A stretch of 7,860 bases of DNA from Verrucomicrobiota bacterium. Its GTDB lineage: Bacteria > Verrucomicrobiota > Verrucomicrobiia > Chthoniobacterales > UBA10450. Under the pieces are notes generated by a model, which was not told the origin of the DNA, did not search any database, and worked only from the letters and a program-made list of their open reading frames with translations. The stretch covers positions 1 through 7,860 of the forward strand of contig QHPN01000246.1 of NCBI GenBank assembly GCA_003219115.1, written 5' to 3'. This document shows, in pieces, positions 1 to 5,399 of the stretch (position 1 is its first letter; every line of letters begins with the position of its first letter). Position numbers and translations under genes: made by a program.

Positions 1-1
1 C

Positions 2-331
2 GTCCTGGCCAATTCATTGCCGCGCGCAAAAATCATCGTTTTCACCCGACACGGTGCGATGGGGCGTAACACTTCCAATCTGCGCCCGGAACACGCCACC
101 ATTTTTGCTTTCACCCCAAGTGAGGAAGTGCGACGCCAACTCGCGCTTTGCTGGGGAGTATGTCCGGTGCGGATAAAATTTTCCGATGATCCGAGTATAA
201 CCATCGAAGCGGCGGAAAAATATCTGCGCGAGGCAAATCTGACTTCCCCGGGCGACAATCTGGTAATCATCAGCGATCTGCGCGCGGGCAACACGCTGGT
301 CGACACGGTGCAACTGCGGGCGGCGCGATGA
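2..331 (+). CDS. pyk: Pyruvate kinase, C-terminal part (5' end outside window)
   Basis: The frame is open from the first bases of the window to a TGA at 329-331, giving 109 visible residues. They match the C-terminal domain of pyruvate kinase, which makes pyruvate and ATP from phosphoenolpyruvate and ADP in the cytoplasm. Family-like stretches are AKIIVFTRHG, then a YRP-like NLRPEHATIFAFTPSEE, then LALCWGVCPVRI, then the closing GDNLVIISDL. A TTG at 17-19 could be taken as a start, but the homology reads through it, so this is a truncated gene rather than a short one. The effector-phosphate loop, usually rich in Ser/Thr (TSGTT-like), reads RHGAM here, which suggests weak or no fructose-1,6-bisphosphate control (inference). 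A strong hairpin with a T-run follows 42 bases after the stop. The catalytic barrel cannot be checked because it lies off the window. Confidence 0.92.
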   Translation, partial: VLANSLPRAKIIVFTRHGAMGRNTSNLRPEHATIFAFTPSEEVRRQLALCWGVCPVRIKFSDDPSITIEAAEKYLREANLTSPGDNLVIISDLRAGNTLVDTVQLRAAR

Positions 332-373
332 TCGGAGGGATGCGTTTCTGCGCGTCGTGGGTGCTTCTGGTAA

Positions 374-397
374 CGGCGGTCTATGACCGCCGTTTTT
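374..397 (+). terminator. Rho-independent terminator after pyk
   Basis: The sequence CGGCGGTC-TAT-GACCGCCG (374-392) is a perfect 8-bp stem with a 3-base loop. It is followed at once by TTTTT (393-397), the classic intrinsic terminator layout on the + strand, 42 bases after the pyk stop codon. The same hairpin is present inverted at 405-423 but without a T-run on either side, so only this copy looks like a terminator. Confidence 0.75.
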
Positions 398-423
398 AGC
401 AGCTCGGCGGTCATAGACCGCCG
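374..423. repeat. Perfect 19-bp inverted repeat made of two self-hairpins
   Basis: The 19 bases at 374-392 (CGGCGGTCTATGACCGCCG) recur as an exact reverse complement at 405-423, separated by 12 bases. Each arm is itself a perfect 8/3/8 hairpin, so the DNA can fold either as two small hairpins or as one long 19-bp stem. It sits between the converging 3' ends of pyk and the sigma-factor gene, where it could separate the two transcripts. It may also be a member of a dispersed palindromic repeat family, which needs a genome-wide count. Confidence 0.9.
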
Positions 424-448
424 CTACAGCTACCAGCCCCCTTTGTGC

Positions 449-1324
449 CTACGCCTCGACCGGCATTTCCAGGTCGATGTCGATTGGTCGCTCTTTCTTG
501 GCCAGGGCGCGACGCAACTTCGACAGCGCGATGTTTTGCAACTGGCGAATACGTTCGCGCGTCACCCCAAATTTCTTCCCGACTTCCTCCAGCGTCTTGG
601 GCTTGCCGCCATCGAGTCCGAAACGCGAGAAAATAATTTTGCGTTCGCGATCGTCGAGCACTTCGAGCAACCCGCCGACTTCGTTGCGCAGATTTTTGTC
701 GCGCAACAGTTCGAACGGCGTCATCGCTTCCTCGTCGCCGACGATTTCGCCAAACTCAGTCGAATCATCATCACTGATCGGCGCATCCAGTGATGCCGGC
801 CGAATCGAAACCGTCTTCAATTGCGAAACTTTTCCAGCGGCGATGCCGATTTCTTCGCCGAGCTCGTCGTCGGTCGGTTCGCGGCCGAGTTCTTCGCTCA
901 TTTGCAAGGAGACACGGCGCATCTTGGAAATTTTGTCGACCAGATGCACCGGCAACCGAATTGTCTTGGATTGATTGGCAAGCGCGCGCTTGATCGATTG
1001 CTTGATCCACCACGCGGCGTATGTGGAAAGTTTTCCACCTTTCGCGGGGTCGAAACGCTCGACCGCTTTCATCAGGCCGATGTTTCCCTCCGAAATCAAA
1101 TCGAGTAGCGGCAATCCAAGGTTGGCGTAATCGTGCGCGATTTTCACCACCAAACGCAGATTCGAACGGATCATCAAGGCGCGAGCTTCCTTGTCGCCGC
1201 GCTTAATTTTGGCGGCGAGTTCGATCTCCTGTTGAGGAGTGAGCAGTGGAATCTGCCCGATCTCGCGCAGGTAAATTTTTATTCCAGTATCGCTATCTTC
1301 AGCAGCCATAAAAGTTTTTTTCAT
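449..1324 (-). CDS. RNA polymerase sigma-70 family factor (group 2-like, no region 1.1)
   Basis: This 291-residue sigma factor directs RNA polymerase to promoters. It begins directly with region 1.2 (DTGIKIYLREIGQIPLLT, about 12-29). Region 2 follows at about 50-115, with SNLRLVVKIA, DLISEGNIGLMKAVERFDP and the promoter-melting/-10 helix TYAAWWIKQSIKRAL. Region 3 is at about 120-200. Region 4 ends in the -35 helix-turn-helix TLEEVGKKFGVTRERIRQL at 234-252. There is no region 1.1, and the length is nearer RpoS/group 2 factors than a typical primary RpoD. Gln109 aligns with E. coli sigma70 Q437, but the position of T440 is Lys112. After the HTH the sequence reads QNIALSKL, not the primary-type EAKALRKL. 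These points favour an alternative sigma factor; a compact primary factor is not excluded. The first ATG (1322-1324) was chosen, with Met6 (1307-1309) as an alternative; neither has a clear Shine-Dalgarno. The gene converges on pyk. Confidence 0.95.
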   Translation of the reverse strand: MKKTFMAAEDSDTGIKIYLREIGQIPLLTPQQEIELAAKIKRGDKEARALMIRSNLRLVVKIAHDYANLGLPLLDLISEGNIGLMKAVERFDPAKGGKLSTYAAWWIKQSIKRALANQSKTIRLPVHLVDKISKMRRVSLQMSEELGREPTDDELGEEIGIAAGKVSQLKTVSIRPASLDAPISDDDSTEFGEIVGDEEAMTPFELLRDKNLRNEVGGLLEVLDDRERKIIFSRFGLDGGKPKTLEEVGKKFGVTRERIRQLQNIALSKLRRALAKKERPIDIDLEMPVEA

Positions 1325-1770
1325 GAACGTGCACCGGGGGCAGGCTATGCATTTTCCGACTCATTACGGGTCGAAGGCGTTCCTTAATCGCAGCATTTAT
1401 CACGCGCGAAAACGGTTAACAAGGTTAAATATTCGCATTTCTGACACTTCCTGGATGTGTTTCGTTCAATTAAGTGCTTCCATTTGATTGAGAGACACTT
1501 ATGCACTATGGAAATTTGAGAATTACGGCCACCTTTTGGTCTGAAAAAGGGACCACTCCCAATTGTTTTCGAAGCCCGCGGCGAAAATGCGTCAAATATT
1601 CTCGTTTTTTTCCTCCGATTTTTCCCATCTGGGCCAAAATCACCCGCCACACTCCTATATTATATGAGTCCGCTTGAGCATTGGGCGTTGAATTATTCAG
1701 CGGTCGACTTTTCTCTTGCCATCATAGGCCCATTTTCCGATCAATTTCGACCTAGGAGAACTGTTTGAAT
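1325..1770. other. Non-coding interval upstream of the sigma-factor gene
   Basis: No convincing gene is seen here. The only open frame of note is an 88-codon minus-strand frame (1384-1650) with no family resemblance and low-complexity composition. The interval is more AT-rich than the flanking genes. It holds a possible promoter for the sigma gene (1394-1422), three AAGTGY motifs (1443-1501) and an AT-rich patch at about 1656-1667. The right end runs into the nested inverted-repeat block that starts at 1771. Confidence 0.6.
1394..1422 (-). promoter_or_regulatory. Possible sigma70-type promoter of the sigma-factor gene
   Basis: On the minus strand TTGTTA (1417-1422) and TAAATG (1394-1399) lie 17 bases apart, a sigma70-like -35/-10 arrangement, about 70 bases upstream of the chosen start at 1324. 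The match is partial (four of six at -35, weaker at -10), so this is only a candidate. Confidence 0.3.
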
Positions 1771-2040
1771 TACTGGAATGGGTCGCGCGTAGAGGCAGAA
1801 GGGCGGATGGCAAAGAGTGAGGGAGGCGCATCCCCGGAGCGGGCTGCAACGACCGAGCGACGCGGCCAGCCCCGAATGTTTTCGGGGCCAGCTGCCCTTC
1901 TGCCTCGCGCCGGCAATGGTTGCGTTGATTTTGGCGTTGGCCGGCGTCGCTCGCTGGGCCGAGATCGCTGCGGATATCGGCGCTGCGCTTCGCGCCTTGG
2001 CCAACGCCAAAATCCACAGCAACACGACCCCGTTCCAGTA
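1771..2040. repeat. 270-base block of nested inverted repeats (MITE-like or structured RNA)
   Basis: The ends are inverted: TACTGGAATGGGTCG (1771-1785) pairs with CGACCCCGTTCCAGTA (2025-2040), with one G:T-type change and one extra base. Inside are further arms. GAGGCAGAAGGGC (1792-1804) pairs perfectly with 1894-1906. ATTTTGGCGTTGGCC (1928-1942) pairs perfectly with 1999-2013 (15 bp). GAGCGACGC (1855-1863) pairs with 1944-1952. There is also a local hairpin GCCCCGAA-TGTT-TTCGGGGC (1869-1888). The block fills the upstream region of the ComM-like gene and ends 58 bases before its start. It could be a miniature inverted-repeat element, a composite of palindromic repeats, or a structured leader. 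Copy number elsewhere in the genome would decide. Confidence 0.7.
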
Positions 2041-2098
2041 TCTCCGAGCTCGATTTGCCTCTTTTCCCGCGAAATTTTCTCTGGCACCCTCGCCCCAG

Positions 2099-3634
2099 AT
2101 GTTCGCGAAATTTTATTCTGCCGCCGTTTACGGCGTTGATGCCTACGAAGTCGAGATCGAGGTGAACTCGGCCGGCGGACTGTCTGCCATCGTGGTCGTC
2201 GGATTGCCCGATGCGGCGGTCAAGGAAAGTAAGGATCGCGTCACCACTGCGATTTCGAACAGCGGATATTACTGGCCGCGCGGACGCACGACGGTGAATC
2301 TCGCGCCGGCTGACATTCGAAAGGAAGGGCCGAGTTTCGATCTACCGATTGCGCTTGGAATGATCGCGTGCAGTAAGGAAACGGATACTGCGGAATTTTC
2401 GCAATACAGTTTTGTCGGCGAACTGGCGCTCGATGGTGCGGTGCGTCCGGTGAAAGGGGTGTTGCCGGTTGCCATTGAAGCGCGGAAGCGCCGAAAAAAG
2501 GCGCTCTTTGTTCCGGCAGCAAACGCGCAGGAGGCCGCGATGGTGAAAGGAATCGCGGTCTATGGGGTGCGAAATTTGCGCGAAACATTTTCGTTTCTAA
2601 TTGGCGAATGCTCGCTGCAACCCGCCCACGGCAATCTCGAAAATTTTTTCGCCGCTCATCAAAGCTACGATGTCGATTTCGCTGACGTGAAAGGCCAGGG
2701 ACATGTGAAACGCGCGCTGGAAGTAGCAGTTGCCGGCGGTCACAACATTCTCATGGTGGGCCCGCCCGGCTCGGGCAAATCGATGTTATCAAAGCGAATC
2801 GCCACGGTGATTCCCCCGATGTCGCTCGAGGAAGCGATCGCGACGACGAAAATCCACAGCATCGCTGGATTACTGACAACGGAGCAATCGTTCGTGCCGA
2901 CGCGCCCGTTTCGTTCGCCGCATCACACGATTAGCGATATCGGCCTGCTCGGAGGGGGCGCGATTCCGAATCCCGGTGAAGTGAGCCTTGCTCATCACGG
3001 CGTGCTCTTTCTCGATGAGCTTCCGGAATTTCATCGCTCCACCTTGGAAGTGATGCGCCAGCCGCTGGAGGATGGACGCGTCACGGTTTCGCGTGCTGCC
3101 GGCAGCGTCACGTTCCCGAGCGAATTCATGCTGGTGGCGGCAATGAATCCGTGCCCGTGTGGATACTTCGGCGACTTGAAGCGCGAATGCCGGTGCAGCC
3201 CGAGCCAGGTGCAGCGTTATCGCCAGCGCATCTCCGGCCCGTTGCTGGACCGGATTGATCTCCACATTGAGGTGCCATCGATCGAATATCGCGACATGGC
3301 GAGTGAACGTGCCGAGGAGCCTTCGAGCGCGATTCGGGAACGCGTTTCGGCCGCGCGCAAACAACAGCAGGCGCGTTTCGCTAACGATTCCAAGACAAAC
3401 TGCAACGCGCGAATGGGAACAAAGCATTTAAGACAATGGTGCAAGCTGGATTGGGAATCGCAGGAACTTATTAGGGTGGCCATGACGGAATTGAACCTCA
3501 GTGCCCGGGCCTACGATCGCATTCTCAAAGTCGCGCGCACCATCGCCGACCTCGCCTCCGCGGAGAACATTACCGACGAACACGTCAGCGAGGCGATTCA
3601 GTATCGGAGCTTTGATCGGACATTGTGGGTTTAA
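2099..3634 (+). CDS. comM: YifB/ComM-family Mg-chelatase-like AAA+ ATPase
   Basis: This 511-residue cytoplasmic AAA+ protein has the full family length. ComM is known as a hexameric helicase that promotes branch migration of incoming single-stranded DNA during natural transformation. The N-terminal LonC-like domain starts MFAKFYSAAVYGVDAYEVE and includes VVVGLPDAAVKESKDRV (about 33-48). The ATPase core has Walker A GPPGSGKS (221-228), SPHHTISDIGLLGGG (273-287) and Walker B VLFLDE (302-307). The cysteine cluster NPCPCGYFGDLKRECRC has Cys352, 354, 364 and 366. LLDRIDLHIEVP is at 382-393, and the C-terminal helical domain ends near YRSFDRTLW. The frame stays open upstream to an ATG at 1817. The ATG at 2099 was chosen because family homology begins exactly there and the upstream 94 codons lie in the inverted-repeat block. 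No Shine-Dalgarno is visible. In species without transformation the role is uncertain; the family assignment itself is firm. Confidence 0.94.
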   Translation: MFAKFYSAAVYGVDAYEVEIEVNSAGGLSAIVVVGLPDAAVKESKDRVTTAISNSGYYWPRGRTTVNLAPADIRKEGPSFDLPIALGMIACSKETDTAEFSQYSFVGELALDGAVRPVKGVLPVAIEARKRRKKALFVPAANAQEAAMVKGIAVYGVRNLRETFSFLIGECSLQPAHGNLENFFAAHQSYDVDFADVKGQGHVKRALEVAVAGGHNILMVGPPGSGKSMLSKRIATVIPPMSLEEAIATTKIHSIAGLLTTEQSFVPTRPFRSPHHTISDIGLLGGGAIPNPGEVSLAHHGVLFLDELPEFHRSTLEVMRQPLEDGRVTVSRAAGSVTFPSEFMLVAAMNPCPCGYFGDLKRECRCSPSQVQRYRQRISGPLLDRIDLHIEVPSIEYRDMASERAEEPSSAIRERVSAARKQQQARFANDSKTNCNARMGTKHLRQWCKLDWESQELIRVAMTELNLSARAYDRILKVARTIADLASAENITDEHVSEAIQYRSFDRTLWV

Positions 3635-3700
3635 AATTCATCTCGCAGTTTCGTTCGAGCATCCGCACCAAGAACTGATCTGTGCGTTTGCGGTTTGGCA

Positions 3701-3706
3701 TACAAT
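3701..3706 (+). promoter_or_regulatory. Possible -10 box for the NTF2-like/sulfotransferase unit
   Basis: TACAAT (five of six bases of TATAAT) lies 22 bases before the ATG at 3728, in the 93-base gap after the ComM-like gene. No good -35 partner is seen at 16-18 bases, so this is weak evidence for a separate promoter. Confidence 0.25.
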
Positions 3707-3727
3707 ATTTCTCACCTAGGATCGTTG

Positions 3728-4279
3728 ATGGATTTTCACCCTTTAATTAAACTTTTGGTTTCCCTGTCTGTTGTTGTTGGCAGTGCGTGGTGCGTTTGTG
3801 CGAGTGAGCCGCAGCAAAGTGTTTCGGATCAAATCCGTAATGAGCTTTTCGAAGCGCGGGACGCGGCTTGGCGTTCTTTCTTTGAAGAAGATCCCGCGAC
3901 TGCGATTGAGAAGACGATTAGTCCCGACGTGATCGCGATTCAGGAGAACGACGAAAAATGGGATAACCGCTCCCACTTGATCACGGTGGCCAAGGCTATG
4001 CAGAGCCAGAAGATCAAGTTGATCCGGCTGGAGTTTCCCCGCACCGAAGCGCAGGTCTTCAACGATATCGCGATTCTCTATTACACCTACATTTTTGAAA
4101 CGGGGATTGAAGGCGGAGTTTCCGGTGTGGACGCGTGCCGCGGCACGGAAGTCTTTGTGAGCAAGGACGGACATTGGCTGGATGTCGGCTGGCATCTTGA
4201 TAACGGAGCGTTCCAATTCAAAGATGGCCGTTGGGTGAAGATGGGCGATCAACCGCTGCCCAGTAGCGGTAAACGTTAA
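3728..4279 (+). CDS. Secreted NTF2-like (SnoaL/DUF4440-type) protein
   Basis: The product has 183 residues. It opens with a Sec signal peptide: a short N-region, a hydrophobic core at about 6-20 (LIKLLVSLSVVVGSA), and a likely cleavage after Val-Cys-Ala at 23-25. There is no proper lipobox. The mature part looks like a cone-shaped alpha+beta NTF2 fold. A long N-terminal helix with ARDAAWRSFFEEDP (43-56) is followed by ISPDVIAIQENDEKW, FNDIAILYYTYIFE and the strand pair RGTEVFVSKDGHWLDVGWHLDNGAF (138-162). These are the usual landmarks of SnoaL/DUF4440 proteins, which include small isomerases and many members of unknown role, so no reaction is assigned. The ATG at 3728 is preferred over 3695 because it begins the signal peptide and has TAGGAT 5-10 bases before it. 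A sulfotransferase gene starts 25 bases downstream, so the two are probably co-transcribed. Confidence 0.75.
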   Translation: MDFHPLIKLLVSLSVVVGSAWCVCASEPQQSVSDQIRNELFEARDAAWRSFFEEDPATAIEKTISPDVIAIQENDEKWDNRSHLITVAKAMQSQKIKLIRLEFPRTEAQVFNDIAILYYTYIFETGIEGGVSGVDACRGTEVFVSKDGHWLDVGWHLDNGAFQFKDGRWVKMGDQPLPSSGKR

Positions 4280-4304
4280 CTTCCCGAAAGGGACCGGAGA
4301 GGGC

Positions 4305-4937
4305 ATGGCTGCGCGGTTCATGGTGATTTCATTTCAACGCAGTGGTTTGAACTGGCTGCGTTATTGCACGGAATATTTCACCGGCATGCGCACTCCGGGT
4401 CGTCCCCAAATCATCGCAGAAGGTCCGGTTTTTTTCGATCGCGCGCATGATGTGCGGCGAAAGCCGAAACGCAGCGACTTCACCGGTTTGTATGATGCGA
4501 GCGGGACGGAGGTTTACGAACGCGTCGCGCTGTTGCTGCGCAATCCATACGACTGCTTTACTTCGCATTATTTCGGACGAACGGGAGTGAACTTTAAGCA
4601 GGGCTTCGAACGATTTGAAGCCTACGCCAATAACATCAATCAGTTCGATGCCTTAAAGGCGAAGAAAGCCGTGTTCTATTTCGAAGATTTCGTCAACAAC
4701 GAGGACGGGACACTTCGCTTTCTCCGCTTCTTCGACATTGATCCCGGCGGGCGACCTTACAATTTTACGGAAATGATCGAAGCGTCGCATGGTTGGTATC
4801 GCGGTCATCACGGACTCTTTATTGAGCGCGAACGCCCGCAACTGAAAGCAAAAGAACGCACTGCGATCTTGCGCATGTTGAAGCATGAACTCCACGACAA
4901 TTTCGAGCGCTATCTCGGCCGATACTTGCTATCGTAG
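4305..4937 (+). CDS. Small P-loop sulfotransferase
   Basis: The 210-residue product has the two PAPS-binding signatures of sulfotransferases. The 5'-phosphosulfate loop near the N-terminus is VISFQRSGLNWLRY (7-20), equivalent to the family's PRSGTTWL loop. The 3'-phosphate motif is LLLRNPYDCFTSHYFGR (76-92), equivalent to RNPxDxxxSxY. YFEDFVNN (125-132) matches the following strand/helix (the family's YEDL region), and HGLF near 169-172 resembles the C-terminal loop. His48 (RAHDV) is a candidate catalytic base. Such enzymes move sulfate from PAPS to hydroxyls or amines of carbohydrates, lipids or small molecules; the acceptor here is unknown. The protein is shorter than most cytosolic sulfotransferases (about 280-300). 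No signal peptide is seen. The ATG at 4305 is supported by GGAGAGGG just upstream. It lies 25 bases after the NTF2-like gene, so a two-gene operon is likely. Confidence 0.82.
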   Translation: MAARFMVISFQRSGLNWLRYCTEYFTGMRTPGRPQIIAEGPVFFDRAHDVRRKPKRSDFTGLYDASGTEVYERVALLLRNPYDCFTSHYFGRTGVNFKQGFERFEAYANNINQFDALKAKKAVFYFEDFVNNEDGTLRFLRFFDIDPGGRPYNFTEMIEASHGWYRGHHGLFIERERPQLKAKERTAILRMLKHELHDNFERYLGRYLLS

Positions 4938-4968
4938 CCACGGCGACTTGGAAGTCGGTATCTGTTCA

Positions 4969-5056
4969 GGCCAAAGGCGCGAATCAAGATAGCCTGGGGC
5001 AACGCCCCAGGAACTCGTCCGAAAATAAATTCTCCAGCGCTGTAAGCGCGATTCAA
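4969..5056 (+). repeat. Dispersed-type repeat unit A (hairpin plus GCGCGATTCAA box)
   Basis: Unit A runs from GGCCAAAGGCGCGAATCAA through a perfect hairpin CCTGGGGC-AAC-GCCCCAGG (4993-5011) and a 24-base AT-rich spacer to AGCGCTGTAAGCGCGATTCAA (5036-5056). The start and end boxes resemble each other (GGCGCGAATCAA versus AGCGCGATTCAA), as if cut from a tandem array with a period near 70 bases. A diverged copy lies inverted 33 bases downstream (unit B). Confidence 0.8.
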
Positions 5057-5089
5057 TTGGTATTGGCAATTACGGCGGGAAAGAATGCC

Positions 5090-5179
5090 TTGAGTCGCGC
5101 CTTCAGCGCTCAGACAAGGTATAATTCCGATTCCTGGGGCGCTGCCCCAGGCTGGGATTGAGGCAGCGCCATTGGCGCT
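5090..5179 (-). repeat. Dispersed-type repeat unit B, inverted copy of unit A
   Basis: Read on the minus strand, unit B gives AGCGCCAATGGCGCTGCCTC, then AGCCTGGGGCAGCGCCCCAGG (hairpin 5133-5151), a spacer, and AGCGCTGAAGGCGCGACTCAA (5110 down to 5090). That terminal box matches unit A's at 18 of 21 positions. The hairpin is identical in the stem and differs only in the loop. The spacers are unrelated in sequence but similar in length, which is the pattern of selected or mobilised boxes rather than one recent duplication. Confidence 0.8.
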
Positions 5180-5399
5180 AAATACATCCGGAAGTCGCTG
5201 CGCCCAGTCAGGGCCCTCGCTCGGCAGCGACTCCGAGAGGATGGATCAAAAAAACAAGCGCCGGGGCGACCTAACCTGATCCGCCCCGCGCGTTCCTAAC
5301 CAAAGTATTTTAACTTTTGTGACTGGATGATGATTATTTGGAACGCCCAGAATGCTTTCCGCTCGAAGGTAGATCTACAGGCAAGCCTCCGGCGAGTCA
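5180..5399. other. Non-coding interval downstream of the HAF gene
   Basis: No gene is seen. It contains an imperfect inverted repeat CGGAAGTCGCTGC (5189-5201) / GCAGCGACTCCG (5224-5235) with one bulged base. It also holds a probable terminator for the minus-strand HAF gene (5248-5291) and an AT-rich tail at about 5300-5345. Confidence 0.6.
5248..5291 (-). terminator. Probable rho-independent terminator for the HAF-repeat gene
   Basis: On the minus strand GCGCGGGGCG (5291-5282) pairs with CGCCCCGGCGC (5268-5258), with one bulged base and a 13-base loop. It is followed by TTG and a run of seven T (5254-5248). It lies about 110 bases after the HAF stop codon in the right orientation. Confidence 0.6.

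Noticed and set aside
383..793. 136-codon plus-strand frame
   Set aside because: It is antisense to the sigma-factor gene and its start lies in the terminator hairpin; the product resembles nothing.
1384..1650. 88-codon minus-strand frame upstream of the sigma gene
   Set aside because: No family features, Lys/Arg/Ser-rich low complexity, and it covers the likely promoter region.
1817..2098. 94-codon N-terminal extension of the ComM-like gene
   Set aside because: Family homology begins exactly at the ATG at 2099; the extension lies in the inverted-repeat block and looks like open GC-rich non-coding DNA.
2870..3427. 185-codon minus-strand frame
   Set aside because: Antisense to the conserved ATPase core of the ComM-like gene; composition typical of a shadow frame.
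3743..4321. 192-codon minus-strand frame
   Set aside because: Antisense to the NTF2-like gene, which has a signal peptide and a fold-consistent sequence.
4993..5011. Terminator for the sulfotransferase gene
   Set aside because: The hairpin is strong but no T-run follows on the plus strand, and it belongs to the repeat unit.
4969..5179. CRISPR array
   Set aside because: Only two units, in opposite orientation, with no regularly spaced identical repeats and no cas genes.
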